Of a stretch of DNA of 17,835 nucleotides, positions 1 to 6,797 are shown piece by piece. Both the position numbers and the translations under genes were made by a program. Under the pieces are notes generated by a model. That model was not told the origin of the DNA, did not search any database, and saw only the letters and a program-made list of their open reading frames with translations. Numbering within the stretch: position 1 is the first letter of the stretch; each line of letters begins with the position of its first letter. This stretch comes from Eubacteriales Family XIII. Incertae Sedis bacterium (GTDB lineage: Bacteria; Bacillota; Clostridia; Peptostreptococcales; Anaerovoracaceae): NCBI GenBank assembly GCA_031290715.1, contig JAITNA010000111.1, forward strand, positions 1-17,835, read 5' to 3'.

Positions 1-11
1 AGCACCATTAT

Positions 12-135
12 CGCGGGAATGACAGAGTGTAAGCGCGGGAATGAGAATGACAGAGTGTAAGCGCGGGAATGACAATGTGTAAGCGCGGGAATGACAATGG
101 GTAAGCGCGGGAATGACAGAGGGTAAGCGCGGGAA
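12..135. repeat. 22-bp tandem repeat (minisatellite), about 5.4 copies
   Basis: Copies begin with CGCGGGAATGA at 12, 34, 62, 84 and 106, with a partial sixth copy at 128-135. Units are 22 bp and end in GTGTAAG or GGGTAAG. The second copy is 28 bp because of a 6-bp internal duplication (GAATGA repeated). Copies differ only at a few positions in the second half of the unit. There are no unique spacers, so this is a head-to-tail minisatellite and not a CRISPR array. It is non-coding as far as can be seen and lies about 250 bp upstream of the first gene of the cluster. The first bases of the window give no sign of where the array's unit came from. Confidence 0.9.
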
Positions 136-167
136 GCAAACGGACGCGGAGAATACTCTATATATAT

Positions 168-186
168 GTGGCGCTCTGCGGCTGAC
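168..186. repeat. dispersed repeat segment shared with 4848-4866
   Basis: This 19-bp stretch (GTGGCGCTCTGCGGCTGAC) matches 4848-4866 at 17 of 19 positions. In both places it lies downstream of a GAATGACAG segment in the same orientation (here at 111-119, there at 4774-4782). It appears to be one end of an intergenic repeat family. The bases between 136 and 167 include a short TATATATA run and no recognisable gene. Confidence 0.6.
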
Positions 187-217
187 CGTGGTTTTCCCGG
201 GGTGCCAAAAAATTGTG

Positions 218-302
218 AAATTGCCTTAAAAATGCAAAATTGCCTTAAAGGTGTTGACAATCCGCGGCGGAAAGCAGAAGATAAATAAGGTTGTTTTACA
301 AT
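218..302 (+). promoter_or_regulatory. candidate operon promoter with upstream 13-bp direct repeat
   Basis: A perfect TTGACA -35 hexamer lies at 254-259. The -10 is ambiguous: GAAGAT at 277-282 has 17-bp spacing but a poor match, and GATAAA at 280-285 is a better match with 20-bp spacing. A TACAAT at 297-302 has no matching -35. Just upstream, the 13-mer AAATTGCCTTAAA occurs perfectly at 218-230 and 237-249, a 19-bp period, roughly two helical turns. This is a plausible activator or repressor site abutting the -35. The tract is clearly more AT-rich than the cluster. It is the only good promoter candidate ahead of the operon, but it rests on motif matching alone. Confidence 0.45.
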
Positions 303-356
303 AGGTTTCCAATAGGTTTCAAAGAGGACAAGGGGGTCACAGGAAGTACAGGTGAC
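300..356 (+). promoter_or_regulatory. leader with 10-bp direct repeat and small hairpin
   Basis: AATAGGTTTC occurs at 300-309 and 311-320, an 11-bp period, so both copies would face the same side of the helix. Further on, GTCAC (336-340) and GTGAC (352-356) can pair around an 11-nt loop. The tract lies downstream of the candidate -35 at 254 and upstream of the first ATG at 388. It could be an operator or an RNA element of the leader. I do not recognise a known riboswitch or a JUMPstart/ops element here. Confidence 0.4.
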
Positions 357-387
357 ATATGACTGAAAGATAATTTGATGAAACATT

Positions 388-1758
388 ATGAATAAAAGGA
401 ATATATTGGCCACATTTGATTTTGGCCGAATGATGTTGGATTTGCTCATGATTTGTGCGGCTTACGTGCTATCCGGCAGATTTTACTATTGGTTTTCTCA
501 GCACATCGTATACGACGACTACTATTGGGTGTTGTTGATTTTTTGCGTTCTGTTCGTTCTTGTCATGCATTTCGCGCGGATGTACAATGTGACGACTTTC
601 AAGTATATCGACCGCATTATTACGCGCGTGGTCGGGGCGACCATGGCCGCTTCGCTGATCATCGGGGCGCTTGTGTTCATGATGCAGTTCAAAGAAACGA
701 GCCGCTTGTTTTTCCTGCTGTTTAGCGGAATTTCCTGCGGTTTTGTGATTTTGCTTCGCGTGCTGTCCGCGGAATGGGGCGGGGCGGTTCGCGGCCGGGC
801 GCCGGCGGTCTTGTTCGTCGGGGAGCGGGCCGAGTTTGAACAGTATCGCCATTTCATCAATTTGTCCTCCATGAAATGCAAGTTTGAGGAAGCGGTCGCC
901 TTCGGCGACGCGCGGATCGACACGCTTGAAAAGTTTGAGGATTTTTTGGTTGTGCGCAGGTTGGACGAGGTGGTGTTCGTATACAGCCGGAAAAGCGAAT
1001 TTCAATACGAGGGCTACATGGCGGTTTGCGAGGATATGGGGATCACCATGCGCTTGGTCATCGATACGGTCGAAATGCCCGTTTCCAAGAGATTCATTCA
1101 GAGCGTGGGGACATTTCCCGTGATCACCTTCCACAGCGTTCCGGTTGACCGCGTGCAGCTGTGTCTGAAAACCATCTTTGATGTCAGCGGGGCTTTGATC
1201 GGATTGGTGATTGCTTCCCCCATATTGCTGATCACGGCCGCCGCAATCAAATTGGAGTCGCCGGGGCCTGTATTCTTCCGGCAGCCGCGCGTCGGCGTCA
1301 ACGGAAAGGTGTTCAATATTCTGAAATTCCGCTCGATGTACATCGACGCCGAACAGCGGAAAGCGGAGTTGATGCCATACAACGAAATGCGGGACGACTT
1401 CATGTTCAAGATGAAGCATGACCCGCGTGTAACAAGGGTGGGCGCGGTGATTCGGAAATACAGCATCGACGAGCTGCCGCAGCTCATCAATGTGATCAAG
1501 CGGGAGATGAGCCTTGTCGGGACGCGCCCGCCGACGGTGGACGAGGTGGCGCGCTATAGCCGGCGCCATCGCCGGCGTATCAGCATCAGGCCCGGAATCA
1601 CGGGGATGTGGCAGGTGAACGGGCGCAGTACCATCTACGATTTTGAGCAGGTGGTCGCGTTGGATACGCTGTATATCGATCAATGGACGATCGGCTTGGA
1701 TATCAAGCTGATTTGGAAAACGGTAGAGGTCCTTTTGAATCACAAGGGCGCGTGTTAA
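388..1758 (+). CDS. polyprenyl glycosylphosphotransferase (WcaJ/EpsL-type priming sugar-phosphate transferase)
   Basis: It transfers a hexose-1-phosphate (or acetamidosugar-1-phosphate) from a nucleotide sugar to undecaprenyl phosphate, the first committed step of repeat-unit synthesis, at the inner face of the membrane. In 456 residues, hydrophobic segments lie at about 13-30, 45-62, 82-100 and 107-125, followed by a soluble domain (about 138-235) and the C-terminal bacterial sugar-transferase domain (from about 257). That domain has its membrane hairpin at 264-287, LKFRSM 312-317, catalytic-type DELPQ 361-365, GTRPP 378-382 and GITGMWQVNGR 403-413. Length and order fit the large PHPT family. 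A stop codon at 379-381 lies directly upstream in frame, so ATG 388 is the earliest start; no convincing Shine-Dalgarno precedes it, unlike the other genes. It is first in the operon. The sugar cannot be read from the sequence. Confidence 0.95.
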   Translation: MNKRNILATFDFGRMMLDLLMICAAYVLSGRFYYWFSQHIVYDDYYWVLLIFCVLFVLVMHFARMYNVTTFKYIDRIITRVVGATMAASLIIGALVFMMQFKETSRLFFLLFSGISCGFVILLRVLSAEWGGAVRGRAPAVLFVGERAEFEQYRHFINLSSMKCKFEEAVAFGDARIDTLEKFEDFLVVRRLDEVVFVYSRKSEFQYEGYMAVCEDMGITMRLVIDTVEMPVSKRFIQSVGTFPVITFHSVPVDRVQLCLKTIFDVSGALIGLVIASPILLITAAAIKLESPGPVFFRQPRVGVNGKVFNILKFRSMYIDAEQRKAELMPYNEMRDDFMFKMKHDPRVTRVGAVIRKYSIDELPQLINVIKREMSLVGTRPPTVDEVARYSRRHRRRISIRPGITGMWQVNGRSTIYDFEQVVALDTLYIDQWTIGLDIKLIWKTVEVLLNHKGAC

Positions 1759-1772
1759 GAGTGGGGGATAGA

Positions 1773-4178
1773 GTGCGCAAACGTCAAAATTACAAAGGGG
1801 GGCCGAAAGCGGCTCTGATGATCGCAGGTCTGGCCGTGCTGCTTTTGGCCGCGCCCGCGTTCGGCGCCGAAGCGGAAGTTTTTCCGTTCATGCCGAACGC
1901 GAGCGCGGACAGCGGCGCGGCCGTGCGGGCACTGATTCTCGACGCGCCGGCGGGGAAGTACGGCCCTGTGATCGCGCGGGATGGGAACTTTGTCTTTTCC
2001 GGCACGGGGGAACGCGTCAAATTTTGGGGCGTCAATATGGTTTTCTCCGCGAACTTCCCCGAAAAAGGGAAAGCGGATGCATTGGCGGAGGATTTTGCCA
2101 ATATGGGGATCAACTTGGTGCGATTGCACGGCTTTGATTCCGCGGACAGCGCAAGCGGGTCTATCTTCAAGGATTACACGCAAAACACGAAAGAGATCAG
2201 CGTTACACAATTAGACAAATTGGACTATTTCATTTTTGCGCTGAAGGAACGCGGGATTTATATCGATTTGAATCTGAACGCGAAGCGGCGCTACGCGCCC
2301 GGAGATGGCGTGGACGGGGACCCGGCGCTGTACGGCGCGGGCGGGGCGCTGAAGAGCGCGCAATTTTTTGAACCGAAGCTGATCGAACTGCAAAAGGATT
2401 TCGCGCGGGATTTGCTGACGCATGTCAACCCGTATACAAAACAGACCTACGCGTCCGAGCCCGCGATCGCCATGATCGAGCTTGTCAACGAGCAGTCGCT
2501 TTTCACGGACTGGGGCGGCAAGAATTTTGACGAATATCTGTCCGGCGCCGTATCCGATACGCTGGATCGCCTTTTCGGGGAATGGCTCGAAGGCAAGTAT
2601 CAGACCATCGAAAAACTGAACAAGGCTTGGGGGACGCGGGCGGGCGGCTTTGACGCGCTGCGGTGGATTCGCTATTCGGAGGTCAAAAAATCTCCCGCGC
2701 AGGAGGTCTTAGACTGGAGCGAGTTCCTTCAGGACACAGAGCGCGGTTTTTTCGCGGAAATGTCCACTTTTTTGAAGGGGGAGCTGCATGCGAAGCAGAT
2801 GATTTCCGGCAACAATCTCTACGCGGGGCTGAGCGACCTCGCGGCCCAGACAGAGATGGATTTCACAAACAGCCACGCGTATTTTGACCATCCGGTGTTC
2901 CCTCTCGGCTGGTCGACGTCCGTGTACGAGATGGGCAACAGCGATTTGTTGGATCAGGGGCTTGTCAAATCCAAGGACAAATACGACAGCTTTTTCGCGA
3001 AGATGGCGCTCACGGCCATGGAAGGAAAGCCGCATGTCGTCAGTGAATGGGGCCATCAGTTTCCCAATCAATATGAATACGAATCCCCGCTTTTGGTCGC
3101 TTCCCTCGCGAACATACAGGATTGGGACGCGATGATTCTTTTTGCGTACAGCCACGATGGCAAGGCGGGAAACGGGGCGATCGATTATTGGTTTGATATG
3201 CGAAACAACCCAGCCAAGCGCGCCCAAATGGCCGCGGCCGCGCTCAGTTTTGTGCGCGGCGACGTCGCGCCGGCCGGCGCCGCGATCAAGCTTGACTACA
3301 CGAAGGCCGATACGCTGCACGACGGGGCGTGGGAGCTGTACACCAATTCGCTGTTTGCCGGAGAGCCTGTTTCGCCCGCGCTCCTGATCAACTACAGGCT
3401 TCGCCGCGGCTTTTTTGACGCAAAGACGACCTCGGATATCCCGTCTATGATCGGCGCGTCCGCCGCAAAGCACGTCAATGACAGCGTGACGTTCCGAAGC
3501 GGAAAGGGGCAGCTGCTCTGGACTTCCGGGGAAAGCGCGGTGATCGATACCCCGCGTCTGCAAGCGTTCATCGGGGCTATCTCGGGCAAGGACTTGAGCG
3601 CTTCCGATTTTTCGCTTCGGCTTGATGCCGGCGCGGAAAACGACAGCGCGGTTTCCCTGACGGCCCTTGACGACGCGGACATCCGCGTTTCCGGACACCT
3701 GCTCCTGACGGTCGCCGGCCGGCAGGCCAATCAGGGTCAGCGCTTTTTGACCGGCCTTACCCTGTCGGACTGGGGCTCGGGCTTCGTCAATGTTTGGAAA
3801 ATCCGCGGAACGGCGGCGATCTACGCGGACGAGCCCGAAAAATACGAGGTATACGCGCTCCGCGAGGACGGCAGCAGGAGCAAGGCGCTCCCGGCCGACG
3901 TCAGCGGGGACGCCATACGGTTTTCGCTCGGGGAGGAAACGATGTGGTATGAAATCTCAACGGAGTGGGGCCTTGATCCGGCGGGCGTCGGCATACCGGA
4001 ACGGGAGGTGCCGCGCTCCGCGGGCGGCGTCCCCGGCGGGTTCGCGGGCGCGCCGAACGAGGTGAACGCCTACGAGTTGATCTTGGCCTTTGCCCTCGCC
4101 GCCGTGATTGCCGGCCGCTTTTTCTTCGGCCGCAAAGACGGGAGCCGCAAAGAAAAGACGGGAGGGCGCGGGGAATGA
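1773..4178 (+). CDS. secreted, membrane-tethered clan GH-A (GH5-like) glycoside hydrolase
   Basis: It probably cleaves beta-linked glycans outside the membrane, perhaps trimming or editing the exopolysaccharide made by this cluster. GTG 1773 is chosen because GGGGG sits at 1763-1767 and the protein then opens with a signal peptide: basic VRKR, hydrophobic core at about 14-27, likely cleavage after AFGA (residue 32). The TIM-barrel-like part has RLHGFD 117-122, a VNEQ motif with candidate acid/base E240, and VSEWG with candidate nucleophile E425. A region of about 500-760 looks like a beta-rich accessory domain. A hydrophobic segment at about 768-785 followed by RKDGSRKEK would tether it to the membrane. 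With 801 residues it is long for GH5. It starts 14 bp after the priming transferase. The exact GH family and substrate are uncertain; the retaining-glycosidase assignment comes from the two glutamate motifs. An in-frame ATG at 1683 would lie inside the upstream gene and destroy the signal peptide. Confidence 0.85.
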   Translation: MRKRQNYKGGPKAALMIAGLAVLLLAAPAFGAEAEVFPFMPNASADSGAAVRALILDAPAGKYGPVIARDGNFVFSGTGERVKFWGVNMVFSANFPEKGKADALAEDFANMGINLVRLHGFDSADSASGSIFKDYTQNTKEISVTQLDKLDYFIFALKERGIYIDLNLNAKRRYAPGDGVDGDPALYGAGGALKSAQFFEPKLIELQKDFARDLLTHVNPYTKQTYASEPAIAMIELVNEQSLFTDWGGKNFDEYLSGAVSDTLDRLFGEWLEGKYQTIEKLNKAWGTRAGGFDALRWIRYSEVKKSPAQEVLDWSEFLQDTERGFFAEMSTFLKGELHAKQMISGNNLYAGLSDLAAQTEMDFTNSHAYFDHPVFPLGWSTSVYEMGNSDLLDQGLVKSKDKYDSFFAKMALTAMEGKPHVVSEWGHQFPNQYEYESPLLVASLANIQDWDAMILFAYSHDGKAGNGAIDYWFDMRNNPAKRAQMAAAALSFVRGDVAPAGAAIKLDYTKADTLHDGAWELYTNSLFAGEPVSPALLINYRLRRGFFDAKTTSDIPSMIGASAAKHVNDSVTFRSGKGQLLWTSGESAVIDTPRLQAFIGAISGKDLSASDFSLRLDAGAENDSAVSLTALDDADIRVSGHLLLTVAGRQANQGQRFLTGLTLSDWGSGFVNVWKIRGTAAIYADEPEKYEVYALREDGSRSKALPADVSGDAIRFSLGEETMWYEISTEWGLDPAGVGIPEREVPRSAGGVPGGFAGAPNEVNAYELILAFALAAVIAGRFFFGRKDGSRKEKTGGRGE

Positions 4179-4720
4179 GTTTGCTGAAGCGGATCAAACA
4201 GTCGATCCGCGGGGAGATATCCACGGAAACCTTGAAAAAGCGCGGGCTCGCGGTCGGCGAACGCTTCTACCGCGGCAGCGGGGTCTATATCGATCCGGAA
4301 TACTGCTGGCTGATTCGAATCGGGGATGATGTGGGGCTTGCGCCGTTCGTGCGCATCTTTGCGCATGATGAGATTGCGCGGAATATGTTTGGCTATACGC
4401 GCGCGGCGCCCGTCGTGATCGGGGATGTCGTCAAGATCGCGACACACGTGACGATCCTGCCCGGCGTGACGATCGGCGATCATGTCGGCATCATCGCGGG
4501 GAGCGTTGTGACCTGCGATATCCCGCCGAACACGGTCGTCGGCGGAAATCCCGCGCGGAAGATCGCGGTGTTTGACCGCTATCTCGAGGACCTCGGCGGG
4601 CAAATCGCGGCGGCGCCGGTTTTCGGCGAGGAATGGACGATTCGCGGCGGGATCACGCCGCGCATGAAGCGCGAAATGCTGCGCGTTCTGTCAGAGGAGG
4701 GAAGCGGGTATGTGCGATAA
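4175..4720 (+). CDS. left-handed beta-helix (hexapeptide repeat) O-acyltransferase
   Basis: It belongs to the maltose/galactoside/serine acetyltransferase-like superfamily, which moves an acetyl or other acyl group to a sugar hydroxyl. In 181 residues the hexapeptide coil runs from about 79 to 125 (VVIGDVVKIATHVTILPGVT, then IGDHVGIIAGSVV) and ends with DIPPNTVVGGNPARK. AHD at 63-65 contains the likely catalytic histidine. The ATG overlaps the glycosidase stop (ATGA, 4175-4178) and is preceded by GGAGG at 4160-4164. It is a paralogue of the gene at 14397: both share YGYTR/FGYTR, PGVTIGD, the DIPP turn and end in GxGYVR. The last 50 residues lie outside the helix and look specific to this pair. 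The donor may be acetyl-CoA or the acyl-ACP made next door; the sequence does not decide this. Confidence 0.9.
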   Translation: MSLLKRIKQSIRGEISTETLKKRGLAVGERFYRGSGVYIDPEYCWLIRIGDDVGLAPFVRIFAHDEIARNMFGYTRAAPVVIGDVVKIATHVTILPGVTIGDHVGIIAGSVVTCDIPPNTVVGGNPARKIAVFDRYLEDLGGQIAAAPVFGEEWTIRGGITPRMKREMLRVLSEEGSGYVR

Positions 4721-4748
4721 TAAGGCGGGACGAGCATGAAGGTACTGG

Positions 4749-4866
4749 ATTCTCGGGACGCTTCGCGCCCAAGAATGACAGTCCTAACCCGATTCGTGAA
4801 GCGAATCGTCGGTAGGACGTCTGTCAGGAGTGCAGCGGCTCTGCCGCGTGGCACTCTACGGCTGAC
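4749..4866. repeat. composite intergenic palindromic repeat: three consecutive hairpins
   Basis: The 182-nt gap between the acyltransferase and the ACP gene is filled by inverted repeats. Hairpin A (4749-4776): ATTCT/AGAAT, GGG/CCC and CGC/GCG around a TTC loop, with one mismatch and one bulge. Hairpin B (4777-4825): CGATTCG (4790-4796) pairs perfectly with CGAATCG (4802-4808), enclosed by GTCCTA (4781-4786) with TAGGAC (4813-4818) and GACA with TGTC. Hairpin C (4828-4856): GAGTGC with GCACTC outside, GCGGC with GCCGC inside, loop TCT. The distal 19 bp (4848-4866) recur at 168-186. No T-run follows, so these are not classic terminators. The form resembles a REP/MITE-like dispersed element. 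Confidence 0.8.
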
Positions 4867-4902
4867 ATTATTGTTTGCAAGGGAAAGGGAGATTGTAAGG
4901 GT

Positions 4903-5151
4903 ATGGATGTGTTTGATCGGCTGAAAGCTATTTTGTTGGTGTATGCGCAGGACTCGGATATGGAAATCGGGCCGGATTCGGATTTGGTCGGCGACGTGGG
5001 GCTGAATTCCTTCGACATCGCGCAGATCGTTTTCGACATTGAGCAGGAATTTGACATTCCGTTCATCGTGGATATTGATTTCAGGAGTCTGCGCGCCATG
5101 TCCTCGCTGACGGCGCGCGTGGAAGAGCTGCTTGCGCAGAAAGGAGCATAA
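4903..5151 (+). CDS. acyl carrier protein
   Basis: A small acidic four-helix carrier protein (82 residues) that would hold an acyl or aminoacyl thioester on a 4'-phosphopantetheine arm. The attachment site is Ser36 in GLNSFD, in place of the usual DSL; the surrounding DLVGDVGLNSFDIAQIVFDIE follows the ACP pattern and is followed by the usual acidic helix. AAAGGGAGA at 4884-4892 supports ATG 4903. It is 5 nt upstream of the AMP-forming ligase at 5156, the same pairing as in DltC/DltA-type systems. It is too isolated from fatty-acid synthesis genes to be the housekeeping AcpP. The cargo is unknown. Confidence 0.88.
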   Translation: MDVFDRLKAILLVYAQDSDMEIGPDSDLVGDVGLNSFDIAQIVFDIEQEFDIPFIVDIDFRSLRAMSSLTARVEELLAQKGA

Positions 5152-5155
5152 CGCC

Positions 5156-6784
5156 ATGAAAATCGGACCCTACCCCTTGGCCCCTGTGACCGAAGCCGCG
5201 ACTGTGCGCGAACTCATCCTGCAGGGTCTTGACCGCGCCCCGGACGTCCCCGCCTTTACCCATCGATTGAACGCGCCCGTGACGATCGGGCGGCCTCAGC
5301 TGCGCGGCGATCTGGAAGCGCTCGGCACGAAAATCCTGTCGCTCGGGCTCCCGGAAAACCGGGTCGCCGTTGTGGGCCCCTTGACCTATGAAGCGCTTTT
5401 GGCCTGTCTGACGGTGTTGGCGTCCGGGGCGATTCTGACGCCGATCGATCGGACGCTGCCGCCGGAACAAATCACAGGTCTTGTCGACGACTGCGACGCG
5501 GACATGCTGATCTATGCCGAAGCCTTTGTTCCGGTGGAAGAAGCGGTCCGGAAAAAAGGGAGGGTGCGGCATTTCCTCAATATTGACGCAGAGCTGAAGG
5601 ATTGGATCGCGGACGGGCGGGCGCTCATCGACCGGGGCGACCGCGGGTTTTTTGAAGCGGAGGCCTTTCCGCGTGACGCGGCGGCGATCCTGTATACCTC
5701 GGGGACGACGGGGAGCGCGAAAGGGGTGGTCCTGCCGCATGAGGGGCTCGCGCGGGCCGTGACGACCTCGGAACAATCCTTTGACCCGGAAGGCATCGGT
5801 TTGAGTATCCTGCCGCTCAATCACGCGTTTGGTATCCTGCTCCCTCTGATATCGCTGCACCACGGCAATCATCTGCTGCTCAGCAACGGCCCGCAGGCCT
5901 TCGTTTCCGAATTGAAAAGATACAGCCCTCACGTTATTACAGCGGTCCCGGCGATGGCAAACGCGATGATGAAGCAGGTCCTCGCCTATATCAGAGCCCA
6001 TGGCCTGACGGAGTCTTTTGAAGCGGACAGGGCGCGGAGCCGGGCGCTTTACGAGGCCGGCGATGACCAAAGGCGGGAAATCTTCAAGGATATTCTGGCG
6101 CTTTTCGGCGGCAATCTCTATTTCATGTGCGGCGGGAGCGCGCCCTTGGCGGCTCATGTCCCCGCTTTTTTCAGGGAGATCGGCATCGACCTTTTGAACA
6201 ACTACGCGACGACGGAAAGCAGCGCGGTATTTGCGCAGCACAGGCGCTATGACTATCGCGACGGCAGCGGGGGGCGCGTCTGCCCCATGAACGAGTTGAA
6301 GATCATCGGCAAGAATAAGGAAGGGATCGGGGAAATCTGTATGCGGGGCCCGAATATCATGCTTGGATATTACAAGCAGCCGGAGAAAACGGCGGAGGTC
6401 CTGAGCGCGGACGGGTGGCTTCGCACGGGGGACCTCGGATATTTGGACGAGGACGGCTATCTCTATATCACGGGGCGTATCAAGAATTTGATCATTCTCG
6501 ACAACGGGGAAAATATCTACCCCGAGGAATTGGAGTTTCTGGCGGGGCAGGATGAACGGATCGGCGAGATTGTTGTTTCCGAGATGGGCCGTGTCGTGGG
6601 CGCGGAAATATTCCCCGTGTACGGCGCCGCGGAAACGGAAGCCGAGCGGGAAGCGGTGCGGGAGGATATCCGGGCCGGAATCCGGGCCCTCAATCAAAGG
6701 ATCGCCTTCCATAAAAATATTATTAAAATCGTATTTCGCGAAACGCCGTTTCCGCGGAACGCGATGAACAAGATCAAGCGGTAG
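5156..6784 (+). CDS. AMP-forming acyl ligase (acyl-CoA synthetase/acyl-ACP ligase family)
   Basis: An ANL-superfamily adenylating enzyme that activates a carboxylate as acyl-AMP and passes it to a thiol, here most simply the ACP encoded 5 nt upstream. Of 542 residues, the visible core motifs are YTSGTTGSAKG 180-190 (phosphate-binding loop), NNYATTE 348-354, WLRTGDLG 421-428, and GRIKNLIILDNGENIYPEELE at 440-460 (hinge and nucleotide contacts). The C terminus PRNAMNKIKR keeps the family's catalytic lysine (K539) but replaces the common TGK with MNK. AAGGAG at 5141-5146 selects ATG 5156; an upstream TTG at 5132 would overlap the ACP and lacks a better site. Closest in look to long-chain fatty acid ligases; amino acid or aryl substrates are not excluded. 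Confidence 0.9.
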   Translation: MKIGPYPLAPVTEAATVRELILQGLDRAPDVPAFTHRLNAPVTIGRPQLRGDLEALGTKILSLGLPENRVAVVGPLTYEALLACLTVLASGAILTPIDRTLPPEQITGLVDDCDADMLIYAEAFVPVEEAVRKKGRVRHFLNIDAELKDWIADGRALIDRGDRGFFEAEAFPRDAAAILYTSGTTGSAKGVVLPHEGLARAVTTSEQSFDPEGIGLSILPLNHAFGILLPLISLHHGNHLLLSNGPQAFVSELKRYSPHVITAVPAMANAMMKQVLAYIRAHGLTESFEADRARSRALYEAGDDQRREIFKDILALFGGNLYFMCGGSAPLAAHVPAFFREIGIDLLNNYATTESSAVFAQHRRYDYRDGSGGRVCPMNELKIIGKNKEGIGEICMRGPNIMLGYYKQPEKTAEVLSADGWLRTGDLGYLDEDGYLYITGRIKNLIILDNGENIYPEELEFLAGQDERIGEIVVSEMGRVVGAEIFPVYGAAETEAEREAVREDIRAGIRALNQRIAFHKNIIKIVFRETPFPRNAMNKIKR

Positions 6785-6797
6785 AGGGAGAAAAGCG

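Noticed and set aside
12..135. Possible CRISPR array
   Set aside because: The repeats are directly adjacent with no unique spacers and no inverted symmetry, so it is a minisatellite.
280..387. Riboswitch or JUMPstart/ops element in the leader
   Set aside because: No GGCGGTAG-type core and no recognisable c-di-GMP or other riboswitch consensus was found by eye.
469..1743. Minus-strand open frame antisense to the priming transferase
   Set aside because: No domain or ribosome binding site; the plus strand carries the complete sugar-transferase signature.
4736..4924. Small open frames across the intergenic hairpins
   Set aside because: They run through the palindromic repeat with no ribosome binding site and overlap the ACP gene out of frame.
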